NCBI RefSeq assembly: GCF_000939975.1
Contig: NZ_LK391969.1
Span: forward strand, 1,555,344 to 1,619,343
Origin: Pseudomonas saudimassiliensis
GTDB taxonomy: Bacteria > Pseudomonadota > Gammaproteobacteria > Pseudomonadales > Pseudomonadaceae
Length of the DNA: 64,000 nucleotides
Direction of reading: 5' to 3'
Position numbers and translations under genes: made by a program. The notes beneath the pieces were generated by a model. That model saw only the letters and a program-made list of their open reading frames with translations. It did not search any database and was not told where the DNA came from. Each line of letters opens with the position of its first letter. The first letter of the stretch is position 1. This document shows positions 34,676 through 43,443 of the stretch, piece by piece.

Positions 34676-35755
34676 ATGTCGGTTTCCCAATTCAATCCCC
34701 ATGATCCGCTGGCGCTGGCGCCTGCGGACTGTGATCGGGGTCACGCCTGCCAGTTCTGCCCGGAGGAGCCCGAATGCCGGCTCGACAAGGGCCACCATGA
34801 GAAGGAAGTGCTGGAGTCGCGGCTCAACCGGATCGATCAGATCATCATGGTCATGGCCAACAAGGGTGGCGTCGGCAAGAGCACGGTGTCGGCCAACCTG
34901 GCCGCCGGGCTGGCGGCCCAGGGCTACCGGGTCGGCGTTGCCGATGCGGATATCCACGGTCCCAACCAGAGCCGCTTCTTCGGCTTTGTCGGCGAACGCG
35001 TGCGCATCAGCAAGCGCGGTCTGTCGCCACTGGCCTTCAGTGCCCCGGCACTGGCGCACCCCATCCAGGTCGGCTCGCTGGCGTTCATGATGGAAAGTGA
35101 CGACGCTCCCATCGTCTGGCGTGATTCCTACAAGCACGACTTCATGCATCACCTGATCGGCTCCTTCGACTGGGGGCAGCTGGATTTTCTGATCATCGAC
35201 ATGCCGCCGGGTACCGGCAACGAGCTGATCACCCTGTCCGACCTGCTGGAAGGCCAGGACGTGGCGGCGATGCTGGTCACCACCCCCCAGGAAGTGGCAC
35301 TGATGGACAGCCTCAAGGCCGTACGTTTCTGCCAGGAGCGCGGCATGCCCTTGCTCGGCGTGGTGGAGAACATGGCCGGGGTCACCTGCCCGCACTGCGG
35401 TGGTGAGTTCCACCTGTTCCCCCGTGGCCACCTGGCCGAAGCGCTGGACAAGGCCGGTGTCAGCTCGCTGGCCCAGGTGCCCTTCTCGCCGGCGTTGGCC
35501 AGCGGTTCGGACAGCGGCCAACCGATCGTGCTCGAGGCCCCGGACAGTGTCGAAGCCAGCGCCTTCAAGCTTGCGGTAGCCGCCTGCGTCAATCAGGCCA
35601 AGGCCAATTTTGCTGCTGCCGCCGCCGATTCGCTCAAGGCCATGAACCAGGATGCCCAACAGGCACCCGAGCTGGAACAGGCGTTGGCAGCCGTGCCTGC
35701 GGAGCAGCGCGACGCCCTGCGCCGCGAGTTGGCTGCCCTGCTCAACCAGCAGTAA
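34676..35755 (+). CDS. Mrp/Nbp35-like P-loop ATPase with N-terminal Cys motif
   Basis: Fe-S cluster carrier-type ATPase of 359 residues. The ATPase part has the deviant Walker A NKGGVGKST (residues 62-70), VADADIHGPNQSRFFG, IIDMPPGTGNE and the bridging-cluster pair CPHC. Unusually for bacterial Mrp/ApbC, the N-terminus carries Cys19-x5-Cys25-x2-Cys28-x5-Cys34, reminiscent of the N-terminal [4Fe-4S] site of eukaryotic and archaeal Nbp35. The C-terminal 60 residues are Ala/Gln/Glu-rich. There is no signal peptide. Located 28 bp after the gamma gene in the same operon, it is probably a dedicated cluster-loading or assembly factor for the five-cluster enzyme; that role is inferred. It is not part of the ddh, clr or ser operons I know. 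Confidence 0.8.
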   Translation: MSVSQFNPHDPLALAPADCDRGHACQFCPEEPECRLDKGHHEKEVLESRLNRIDQIIMVMANKGGVGKSTVSANLAAGLAAQGYRVGVADADIHGPNQSRFFGFVGERVRISKRGLSPLAFSAPALAHPIQVGSLAFMMESDDAPIVWRDSYKHDFMHHLIGSFDWGQLDFLIIDMPPGTGNELITLSDLLEGQDVAAMLVTTPQEVALMDSLKAVRFCQERGMPLLGVVENMAGVTCPHCGGEFHLFPRGHLAEALDKAGVSSLAQVPFSPALASGSDSGQPIVLEAPDSVEASAFKLAVAACVNQAKANFAAAAADSLKAMNQDAQQAPELEQALAAVPAEQRDALRRELAALLNQQ

Positions 35756-35760
35756 ATGCC

Positions 35761-35791
35761 GCCACCGACGCGCTGCCAGCGTGTCGGTGGC
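35761..35791 (+). other. Stem-loop between ATPase and propeller genes
   Basis: GCCACCGAC and GTCGGTGGC arms extended by four inner pairs (one G-T), loop TGCCA, giving a 13-pair stem. It has no T-run afterwards. The propeller gene starts 40 bp later, so this may be a processing or partial termination point. Confidence 0.5.
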
Positions 35792-35830
35792 CATTGCAGT
35801 ACTTCTGTATTCCCGTGAGGACGCTACACC

Positions 35831-37684
35831 ATGACCCAGGCCCCTAACCCCGAACGCCGTCGCTTTTTCCGCCAGCTGCTGGGCGCCGACAACACCCAGC
35901 CCCACCGTGCGCCCTGGCACCGGGTGCCGGAGGTGGGCGCCGGTGACGGCGACGTGCTCTGGTCCGGCTGGGCTGGGGACGGCGAAGTATTCGTCACCGG
36001 CGACGAGGGCATGATCCTGCGCTACCGCGGCGGTGCTGATGAAAGCGACCCGCAGTGGCAGCACATGGAGGTGCCTGGCAAATTACCGCTGCACGGCATC
36101 TGGGGGCCGAGCGCCGATAACCTCATCGCCGTGGGCTGGATGGGCAGTGTGCTGCATTTTGACGGCGACAGCTGGCGGCAGGTGCGCGGCGGTCAGGTCG
36201 ACGACAAGGGCCGTTTCGCCGCCTGTGCGGAAAACACCCCGCTGTTCGCCATCGACGGCAACGCCCAGGGCCAGGCCTGGGCCGTCGGCGATGACGGCAT
36301 GATTCTCCATTACGACGGTCGCGACTGGCACGTCGAGCCAGCCCCGACCCGCATCAACCTGCGCGCCGTGGCCTGCGCGCCAGACGGCACCGTCTACGCC
36401 GCTGGCGGGGAAGGGACCGTATTGCAGCGCCAGCTCGACGGCAACTGGCTCAAGCTGGACTGCCCGCTGGGCTCCGGCTTCCAGGCCATCCTGCTGCTGG
36501 AAGACCAGATACTCTTGGCTGGCGGGCGCTATTTCGTTGACCCGGGCGGCTTCCGTGGTGAGCTGGTGCGGTATCAGGATGGTCTGTTCCAGGCACTGAA
36601 GTTCGACCAGCCGATGCCCCGGCTGCGCTCACTCAAGGCCTACAAGGATGGCGTACTGATCGTCGGTGACCAGGGCCACCTCTACTACCTGAAGGACTTC
36701 AAGCTCGACCGTCTCGAGAGCAACATGCCCCATGACCTCATGGATATCATCACCCTGCCCACCGGCGAAGCGCTGGCAGTCGGCGACTTTGGCACCATCA
36801 TGACCGCGGCCGCCGATTTCACTGCCGCCCTGGCCCCGCCGCCTGGCGTTGCCCCGCGCAGCGCCTGGACGACCATGGCGTCGCCCACCGACCGGCAGTT
36901 GTGGGGCGTGCATGCCGCCGCCGACGGTACCTGTTACGCCTGTGGCGAAGCGGGCACCGTGCTGGTGCTGGAAGGTGATAGCTGGCGCGCCCTGCCGCCG
37001 CCCAGCGAGCTGTCCGTGCACTGCCTGTGGGACACCGGTAACGGACTGTTCGCCGCCGGTCAGCTGGGCCGGATCTTCCGCTTCGATGGTCAGGACTGGC
37101 AGCTGCACCATGATATGCACCTTGATCTGACCATACTGTCCATGTGGGGCAGTGGCCCCGATGATCTGTATGCCGTGGGCGATGAAGGGCTGATCCTGCA
37201 CTTCGACGGCCTCGGCTGGAAGCGCATGGCCAGCGGTACCCAGTCGGCACTGTACAGCCTGTGGGGCTGGGGCAAGGACCGCATGCTCGCGGTCGGCGAC
37301 TTCGGCCTGGTGCTGCGCTACAACGGCAAGAACTGGGCTGAATTCAACGTCGGCACCGAGAACTTCCTCTACAGCGTCTGGGGTCCGAGCCTGGAGGACA
37401 TCTACACCGTCGGCCTCTCCGGCAGCCTGGCCCATTTCGATGGCCAGCGCTGGCAGCTGCAACCCACTCGCCTGCGTGATGACCTGCTGGCCGTCACCGG
37501 CACCAATGCCGACAACGCCTACGCGGTGGGCACCCGTGGTCGCGTACTGCGGCTGCAAGGCGGGCTGTGGATTGCCGAGCCCAGTGGCTGCGATGTCGGG
37601 TTGCGGGCGGTCTGCGCGAGCCCCGGCGGTGCGATCTATGCGGTAGGGGATCGCGGCACCATTTTGCGGCGTGAGCAGGCCTGA
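35831..37684 (+). CDS. YCF48/BNR-like beta-propeller protein of the molybdoenzyme operon
   Basis: A 617-residue repeat protein of unknown function. About a dozen blades follow the pattern WGxxxDDLYAVGDEGLILHFDGxxW (for example residues 95-120, 150-170 and 425-580), like the YCF48/Hcf136 photosystem-assembly factors and BNR/WD-like propellers. The N-terminus NPERRRFFRQLLGADN looks like the twin-arginine n-region (RRxFxxxL) but lacks the hydrophobic h-region, so a classical Tat or Sec export is not supported. The arginine motif might instead be read by the TorD-like chaperone. It follows the Nbp35-like ATPase by 75 bp and precedes the porin by 66 bp. By analogy with YCF48 an assembly role is possible. 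It is absent from type II Mo operons I know. Confidence 0.72.
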   Translation: MTQAPNPERRRFFRQLLGADNTQPHRAPWHRVPEVGAGDGDVLWSGWAGDGEVFVTGDEGMILRYRGGADESDPQWQHMEVPGKLPLHGIWGPSADNLIAVGWMGSVLHFDGDSWRQVRGGQVDDKGRFAACAENTPLFAIDGNAQGQAWAVGDDGMILHYDGRDWHVEPAPTRINLRAVACAPDGTVYAAGGEGTVLQRQLDGNWLKLDCPLGSGFQAILLLEDQILLAGGRYFVDPGGFRGELVRYQDGLFQALKFDQPMPRLRSLKAYKDGVLIVGDQGHLYYLKDFKLDRLESNMPHDLMDIITLPTGEALAVGDFGTIMTAAADFTAALAPPPGVAPRSAWTTMASPTDRQLWGVHAAADGTCYACGEAGTVLVLEGDSWRALPPPSELSVHCLWDTGNGLFAAGQLGRIFRFDGQDWQLHHDMHLDLTILSMWGSGPDDLYAVGDEGLILHFDGLGWKRMASGTQSALYSLWGWGKDRMLAVGDFGLVLRYNGKNWAEFNVGTENFLYSVWGPSLEDIYTVGLSGSLAHFDGQRWQLQPTRLRDDLLAVTGTNADNAYAVGTRGRVLRLQGGLWIAEPSGCDVGLRAVCASPGGAIYAVGDRGTILRREQA

Positions 37685-37750
37685 CGCCGCCCTCACGCCC
37701 CAGTTACACCCCTTTGAACAACACTTTCCTGAAAGCAAGGAGCTATACAC

Positions 37751-39097
37751 GTGCACGCGCGCAAATTCAGTCTTATCGCAGTGTCCATCGCCTCGATCAT
37801 CGCCAGCCTGCCCGGCATGGCCGACAGCCAGGCCGCCTCCGCAGGCTTTATCGAAGGCAGCAGCCTCAACCTGCTGAACCGCAACTATCTGTTTGACCGT
37901 GATTACAAGCACACGGCAAGCGATGCTGACCTGCGCGATACCCGCGAATGGGTCCATGGCATGCGTGCCACCTTCAGCTCAGGCTATACCCGAGGCACCG
38001 TTGGCGTTGGCGTTGACGCCCATGCCGTCGGCGTCATCAAGCTGGACAGCGACCGCAACGGCGGCACGGCCTACACCGGCTTGCTGCCGACCGGCTCTGA
38101 CGGCAAGGCGCAGGAAAACTACGCCTATGCCGGCGGTAGCCTCAAGGCGCGCATCAGCAAGACCGAGCTGAAGGCCGGCGACCTCATCCCCACCAACCCG
38201 GTGTTCGGCATGGGCAGCTCGCGGCTGTTCTTCGGTACGGCCCAGGGTGTCCAGCTGCTGAGCAATGAGATCGAAGGGCTGAACCTGGAAGCCGGGCACT
38301 TCACCTCCATCCGCGACGGCAGCATGAACACCAACCGTGACGGTGAGATCACCCTCACCTACGGCGGCGCAGTCGACGCCAGCAGCGCCGACTATCTGGG
38401 CGGCAGCTACCAGCTCACTGACCGCTTCAGCGCCATGCTCTATGCCTCCGAACTCGAGGATGTCTGGAACCAGTACTACGGCAAGCTCAACTACGTGCTG
38501 CCACTGGCAAGCGACCGCTCGCTGGCGTTCGACTTCAACCTGTACGAGACCCGTGACACGGGCAGGGAACTGGCCGGCCGGATCGACAACACCACCTGGT
38601 CGCTATCCGCAGCCTACACTGCCGGCGCCCACAGGTTCATGCTGGCCCACCAGCAGGTGGATGGCGACGAGCCCTTCGACTATATCGGCATGGACAGCGG
38701 CAACACCGGCGGCTCCATCTGGGTAGCCAACTCCATCCAGTATTCCGACTTCAACGGCCCCAACGAGAAGTCCTACCAGCTGCGCTATGACATCGACATG
38801 GGCTACTACGGCGTACCGGGCCTGAGCTTCATGGCCCGCTACATCACCGGCCGTGGCATTGATGACACGCACTACAACGGCGGGACCAACGGCGTCTACG
38901 GCTGGTACAGCGCCAGTACCGGAGGCAAGGACGGCAAGCACTGGGAACGTGACCTGGAAGCCCGCTACATAGTGCAGTCAGGCCCCGCAAAGGACCTGTC
39001 GGTCCGCGCCAGCTACGCCGTCCACCGCGACAATGGCTTCAGCAGCGAAGCCAATGAGCTGCGCTTTGTGGTGGAGTACCCGTTGGAGATTTTCTAA
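37751..39097 (+). CDS. OprD-family outer-membrane porin
   Basis: Substrate-specific beta-barrel porin of 448 residues. The start is GTG at 37751, with AAGGAG 8 nt upstream and a signal peptide (SLIAVSIASIIASLPGMA). The mature part has the OprD family pattern: AGFIEGSSLNLLNRNYLFDRD, REWVHGMRATFSSGYTRG, RASYAVHRDNGF and a terminal barrel strand ending in Phe (ELRFVVEYPLEIF). Members import amino acids, organic acids or aromatic acids. Directly downstream of the Mo-enzyme genes, it may admit that enzyme's substrate, which would favour a small organic or oxyanion compound. Confidence 0.85.
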   Translation: MHARKFSLIAVSIASIIASLPGMADSQAASAGFIEGSSLNLLNRNYLFDRDYKHTASDADLRDTREWVHGMRATFSSGYTRGTVGVGVDAHAVGVIKLDSDRNGGTAYTGLLPTGSDGKAQENYAYAGGSLKARISKTELKAGDLIPTNPVFGMGSSRLFFGTAQGVQLLSNEIEGLNLEAGHFTSIRDGSMNTNRDGEITLTYGGAVDASSADYLGGSYQLTDRFSAMLYASELEDVWNQYYGKLNYVLPLASDRSLAFDFNLYETRDTGRELAGRIDNTTWSLSAAYTAGAHRFMLAHQQVDGDEPFDYIGMDSGNTGGSIWVANSIQYSDFNGPNEKSYQLRYDIDMGYYGVPGLSFMARYITGRGIDDTHYNGGTNGVYGWYSASTGGKDGKHWERDLEARYIVQSGPAKDLSVRASYAVHRDNGFSSEANELRFVVEYPLEIF

Positions 39098-39274
39098 TGC
39101 AAAGTGGGCGCATTCGCGGACAGCGGATCTCCCGTCTCTGATACTTCGCAGCCTTGCCCCGCGGGGGGCGAGGCTTGCGCCTTGCACTCAAGGTCCGGCG
39201 GCGGACCGTCCCGTCGCTGCGGCCCATGCCCGCCCTGGCGTATACTCGCTATTCAGCCTTGACCCGATGTTGCC

Positions 39275-39862
39275 ATGTACAGCCTTGCCCAACCCGTCCA
39301 CCACACCCTGGAAATCCGCAAAAGCCGCTTTATCGCCTGCGTCGAGCCAATAGCCGACCGGGCCAGCGCCCAGCTGCGCGTCGCGGAACTGCGGGCCGAC
39401 CATCCGGATAGCACGCATGTCTGCTGGGCCCTGCTGGCCGGCGGGCACAGTGCGGCGGTGGACGATGGCGAGCCTTCCGGTACCGCCGGCCGGCCGATGC
39501 TGGAAGTGCTGCGGCATCAGCAGCTCGACGGCGTACTGGCCACCGTGGTGCGCTACTACGGCGGCATCAAGCTGGGCGCCGGCGGCCTGGTGCGCGCCTA
39601 TACCGATGCGATTGCCCAGGCGCTGCTGCAGGCGCAGAAGATCGCCCACGTGCCGACCGTGCAGGTGCACTGCGAATTGCCCTACGCCCATGAAAGCACC
39701 GCCCGCTACCTGCTGGCCCAGATCGGCGCCGAGCTGCTGGAGGTCCGGCACGGCACCACTGTACAACTGAGCCTGCGTTTGCCGGCGACCAGTGCAGAGG
39801 AGCTGCATGACCAAATGCTGGCGGCGACCCGGGGCGAATGCAGTTGGTCCGTTTTGCCCTAG
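39275..39862 (+). CDS. yigZ: YigZ/IMPACT family protein
   Basis: A 195-residue cytoplasmic protein of the UPF0029/IMPACT family. It shows IRKSRFIACVEPI near the start, DDGEPSGTAGRPMLEVL and VVRYYGGIKLGAGGLVRAYT, the two signature blocks, followed by the C-terminal DUF1949-like ferredoxin-fold domain. In other organisms the family touches translation and stress control, but the bacterial role is not well defined. It is monocistronic here, 178 bp after the porin. Confidence 0.9.
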   Translation: MYSLAQPVHHTLEIRKSRFIACVEPIADRASAQLRVAELRADHPDSTHVCWALLAGGHSAAVDDGEPSGTAGRPMLEVLRHQQLDGVLATVVRYYGGIKLGAGGLVRAYTDAIAQALLQAQKIAHVPTVQVHCELPYAHESTARYLLAQIGAELLEVRHGTTVQLSLRLPATSAEELHDQMLAATRGECSWSVLP

Positions 39863-39976
39863 CTTTCGGGCGCAAGGATGCCTGGTACTCCGTGCTGTCA
39901 ACGTTGGTGGCTCACCGAAGGGCGCAGCCGTCCCGCCTCTGCTATGGTTCAGCAAACCCATTTCAAGGAATCAGCC

Positions 39977-40498
39977 ATGAAACTACCCAGCATGATCGCC
40001 GCCCTGCTTCTTCTCGCCGGATGTACCGGAGTGCCCAAGGATATCGAGCCGGTCACCGGCTTTGACCAGGAGCGATACCTGGGTACCTGGTATGAGATCG
40101 CCCGGCTCGATCACTCCTTTGAAGAGGGCTTGAGCCAGGTGAGTGCCGAGTACCAGCTGAATGACGACGGCAGCATCAAGGTGGTCAACCGCGGCTACAA
40201 GCAGGCCGAGGGCAAATGGGAGGAAGCCGAGGGCCGGGCCAAGTTCGTTGATGGACCCGACAAGGCCCACCTGAAAGTCTCCTTCTTCGGACCTTTCTAC
40301 AGCTCCTACGTGGTATTCGACCTGGACGAGGATTATTCCCGGGCCTATATCACCGGCTACAACCGGGATTACCTGTGGTTCCTCTCCCGCACACCGCAGG
40401 TCAGCGACGAGGAGCTGGAAGCCTTCAAGGCGCGGGCGACCGCGGAAGGGTTTGACCTGGATGAATTGATAATAGTGGAGCACTCCGAGACGCAATGA
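39977..40498 (+). CDS. blc: Outer-membrane lipocalin lipoprotein Blc
   Basis: Bacterial lipocalin of 173 residues. The N-terminus MKLPSMIAALLLLAGC is a lipoprotein signal with lipobox LLAGC, so it is lipid-anchored after cleavage at the Cys. Residue +2 is Thr, not Asp, favouring the outer membrane. Family motifs are YLGTWYEIARLDHSFE (GxW), VVNRGYKQAEGKW and YLWFLSRTP. It binds lysophospholipids or fatty acids and probably helps membrane maintenance under stress. AAGGAA precedes the ATG, and the next gene follows within 40 bp. Confidence 0.92.
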   Translation: MKLPSMIAALLLLAGCTGVPKDIEPVTGFDQERYLGTWYEIARLDHSFEEGLSQVSAEYQLNDDGSIKVVNRGYKQAEGKWEEAEGRAKFVDGPDKAHLKVSFFGPFYSSYVVFDLDEDYSRAYITGYNRDYLWFLSRTPQVSDEELEAFKARATAEGFDLDELIIVEHSETQ

Positions 40499-40536
40499 CG
40501 GTCACAGTCATAACCGAGGCCCGATGAGACCCGCTT

Positions 40537-41385
40537 GTGCTACCTACCGCTATTCGCGATCTGATGCAGCCCCCGCCGGGCCTGGATGTGGACTTCAGCG
40601 CCCCGCGCGGCGCTGAAGCCCTGGTACCTGCCGACGGTATTTCCTGGCGGATCTTCGCCAACCCGCTCGCCCTCTTCATCGGCGGCGTCGGTGCCGTCCT
40701 GTTGGAACTGGCCGAACCTGCGGTGCGCTCCGGTGTGTGGGATCACAGCAACTTCCGCAAGGATCCCGTCACCCGATTGCGTCGCACCGGCTTTGCCGCG
40801 CTGGTGACCGTCTATGCACCCCGCGCCGAGGCGCAGCGCATGATCGGTCGTGTGGTGCGGATGCATGACCGGGTCACCGGCACCACGCCCGATGGCACTC
40901 CCTATCATGCCAACGACCCGCAGCTGCTGCGTTGGGTGCACGCCACTGCGCTATGGGGCTTTGCCGAGGCCTATAGCCGCTATGTCACACCCCTGTCGGC
41001 AGCCGACCGGTCCCGCGCCTTCATCGAGGGTCAGGAAGCGGCCCATCTGTATGGCGCGACCGAGCCCCCGGCGGATTGGGCGGCCTGGGAACGCCTGCTG
41101 CACGAGACCGCGCCTACGCTGGAAGACTCGCCCACCCTGGGCGAACTTCTCGACCTGATGGATAACGCGCCGCTGCTGCCGGCCTGGCTGCGCCCGCTAC
41201 AACGGATGCTGGTGCGCGCTGCGGTGGAGATGACGCCAGCGCCGGTACGGGACTTCCCCTCCCTGCAGTCGCGGCGCCTGCGCCCAGGCGAAGCCGGCCT
41301 GATTCGCCTGCTCGGTCGCACTGCCAGTATCCTCCCCCTGCCCCAGCTGCCACCGGCCCAGGCCAGTCGGCGGATGAAGCCTTGA
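40537..41385 (+). CDS. DUF2236 / MpaB-family oxygenase-like protein
   Basis: A 282-residue predicted cytoplasmic helical protein of the DUF2236 family, which includes latex-clearing and MpaB-type haem proteins of uncertain reaction. Recognisable segments: ANPLALFIGGVGAVLLELAEPAVRSGVWDHSNFRKDP, RTGFAALVTVYAP, RMHDRVTG (conserved His) and WVHATALWGFAEAYSRYV (conserved His). A GTG at 40537 is used because it gives the family N-terminus; an ATG lies nine codons downstream. The gene follows blc closely and may share its transcript. Confidence 0.75.
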   Translation: MLPTAIRDLMQPPPGLDVDFSAPRGAEALVPADGISWRIFANPLALFIGGVGAVLLELAEPAVRSGVWDHSNFRKDPVTRLRRTGFAALVTVYAPRAEAQRMIGRVVRMHDRVTGTTPDGTPYHANDPQLLRWVHATALWGFAEAYSRYVTPLSAADRSRAFIEGQEAAHLYGATEPPADWAAWERLLHETAPTLEDSPTLGELLDLMDNAPLLPAWLRPLQRMLVRAAVEMTPAPVRDFPSLQSRRLRPGEAGLIRLLGRTASILPLPQLPPAQASRRMKP

Positions 41386-41535
41386 GCTAGAGCCTTTCAC
41401 GCTGCAACCATAGGCTAGTAGCCAACCGCCGCTGCGCTCTGTTAGTTTGCAGGGCTTTTTCTTGAAGGGCTTGCGCCTTGAGGAAGGGCAAGGGTCCGTG
41501 AGACCCCTGCACACTAATAACGAGGAACGTGATAA

Positions 41536-43017
41536 ATGCTGCTTTTCTTTGCCAGCTTGGCGATATTGATACTCGGCTACAAGTTCTACAGCCCCTTTGT
41601 TGAAAAACAGGCCGGCATAGATCCTGGTGCCATAACTCCCCAGCAGCGCCTGAATGATGGCGTGGACTACGTGGCGATCAGCCCGGCCAGGGCCTTTCTG
41701 ATCCAGTTCCTCAACATTGCCGGCATCGGCCCCATCTTCGGCCCCATCCTGGGTGCCCTCTATGGTCCGATCGCCCTGGTCTGGATCGTCATTGGTAACG
41801 TGGTCGGCGGCGCGGTGCATGACTATTTCTCGGGCGTCATGAGCCTGAAGGAAGACGGCAAGAGCTTGCCGGAGATCGCCGGGCACTATTACAACGTGGT
41901 GTTCAAGGGCGTCATGCTGATCTTCACCTGCATGCTGCTGTTCTTCGTCGGCGTGGTTTTCATCATGAGCCCGGCCGGGCTGCTGAGTAACCTGTCTTAC
42001 TTCGAAGGGACGCTGCTGGGGGGCAATACGTTCTGGGTGCTGGTGATTCTCGCCTATTACTTCTTCGCCACCCTGCTGCCCATCGACAAGATCATTACCA
42101 GGCTGTATCCGCTGTTCGGCCTGCTGATGATCGTGATGACCAGCCTGGTCGCTATCGCCGTCATCCTGGAAGCACCTCACCTGCCCCAGTTCGGGGATAT
42201 CTTCGCCTTCTTCGATGGGCATCATGAGCATGACTTCCTCGCCCCCAACCCCGATGGTCTGCCCGTCTGGCCGCTGTTGTTCCTGACCATCACCTGTGGC
42301 GCGATCAGTGGCTTCCATTCCACCCAGTCACCGATGATCGCCCGCTGCCTGACCAATGAAAAGTATGCTCGCCCGGTGTTCTACGGCGCGATGATGTGCG
42401 AAGGCATTGTCGCCTGCGTTTGGGCCACCGCCGGCATTGCCACCTTCCCTGGTGGCTATGTGGAGCTGAAGGCGATGCTTGACCAGGGTGGGCCGGGGCT
42501 GGTGGTCAACCATATTGCCACGGGCTATCTCGGCGTCTTCGGCGGAGTCATGGCCATTCTGGCGGTCGCCATCTTCCCGATCACCTCCGGGGATACGGCA
42601 TTCCGCTCGCTGCGCCTGACCATCACCGATGCCTTCAACATCAAGCAATCGGCCATGCGCCGGCTGGCGTTGGCCGCTCCCCTGCTGGGCGTGGCCTACC
42701 TGATGACCTTCCTGGACTTCTCGCTGATCTGGCGTTACTTCGCCTTCTCCAACATGCTGCTGTCGACCAGCATCCTGTGGCTGGCCACCAAGTACCTGCT
42801 GGACCGGGGCACCTTCCACTGGATCGCCAGCATTCCCGCGGTCATCGGTACGGCCATCACGGTGTCCTATATCGCCACCGCCGGCATCGGTCTCAACCTG
42901 CCGATGGAGTACAGCAAGCTGATCGGCATCGTGGTGGGTGTGATCTGTTTCATCGGGTTGGTGGTTGCCCATAACAAGCATGCCCCGCATGTCGCGGTGG
43001 ACGCTGGCGCGCCGTAA
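41536..43017 (+). CDS. cstA: CstA-family carbon-starvation / peptide-pyruvate carrier (short form)
   Basis: Inner-membrane transporter of 493 residues with about 12-14 hydrophobic helices. The signature block QRLNDGVDYVAISPARAFLIQFLNIAGIGPIFGP and GNVVGGAVHDYFSGVMSLKEDGKS near the N-terminus define CstA/YjiY relatives, which take up peptides or pyruvate. E. coli CstA and BtsT are about 700 residues, so this belongs to the shorter subgroup. An HHEHDFLAPNPDG loop is notable. GAGG lies about 10 nt before the ATG. A strong hairpin follows the gene. Confidence 0.85.
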   Translation: MLLFFASLAILILGYKFYSPFVEKQAGIDPGAITPQQRLNDGVDYVAISPARAFLIQFLNIAGIGPIFGPILGALYGPIALVWIVIGNVVGGAVHDYFSGVMSLKEDGKSLPEIAGHYYNVVFKGVMLIFTCMLLFFVGVVFIMSPAGLLSNLSYFEGTLLGGNTFWVLVILAYYFFATLLPIDKIITRLYPLFGLLMIVMTSLVAIAVILEAPHLPQFGDIFAFFDGHHEHDFLAPNPDGLPVWPLLFLTITCGAISGFHSTQSPMIARCLTNEKYARPVFYGAMMCEGIVACVWATAGIATFPGGYVELKAMLDQGGPGLVVNHIATGYLGVFGGVMAILAVAIFPITSGDTAFRSLRLTITDAFNIKQSAMRRLALAAPLLGVAYLMTFLDFSLIWRYFAFSNMLLSTSILWLATKYLLDRGTFHWIASIPAVIGTAITVSYIATAGIGLNLPMEYSKLIGIVVGVICFIGLVVAHNKHAPHVAVDAGAP

Positions 43018-43046
43018 TACCGCCGTGGCAATCGGCAAAACGCGCT

Positions 43047-43080
43047 AGGCAAACACCTGACTCCGGTCAGGTGTTTGCCT
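43047..43080 (+). terminator. Perfect 15-bp stem-loop after cstA
   Basis: AGGCAAACACCTGAC and its exact complement flank a TCCG tetraloop. The stem is very stable, and the T-run after it is weak (TTCAACC). It probably terminates or protects the cstA message. Confidence 0.7.
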
Positions 43081-43288
43081 TCAACCCGTCCACTCGAGCG
43101 ATAGCGGACGGGCGGCGTACTACCTTGGTCGCAGGCGGCTACGGACATCCCATACTCACATCCCTTCTAGACTGCGGTAATGCAGGCTTTCTTGCCCATC
43201 AGCGAGGAAAATCGAGCCGCTTTACCTGCCACATTGCTGTTTGACGCAAGGTTCATTCTTCGTTAGATTTGTTCGCAGCAAAAACCAT

Positions 43289-43305
43289 TGTTCGCTATGC
43301 GAACA
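43289..43305. promoter_or_regulatory. IclR-like operator upstream of tctCBA
   Basis: TGTTCGCTATGCGAACA is a perfect palindrome with 7-bp arms and a TAT centre. A further half site TTGTTCGC lies at 43269-43276. GTTCG/CGAAC palindromes of this spacing are typical targets of IclR-family regulators, which often control tripartite tricarboxylate transporters and aromatic-acid genes. It lies 138 bp before tctC. No IclR gene is in the window. Confidence 0.55.
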
Positions 43306-43443
43306 TTGCCATTCTAAGGTAGTCACTGCCGTCTACCGATATCTGGTTCCAGAAGTGCGCTCCCAGACAGCTCTCGCGATACATTCCGGAGAGAGCCGTT
43401 TGCGCATAGTCCGGCCCAATCCAGCTCAGAAAGGTATAGAAAA

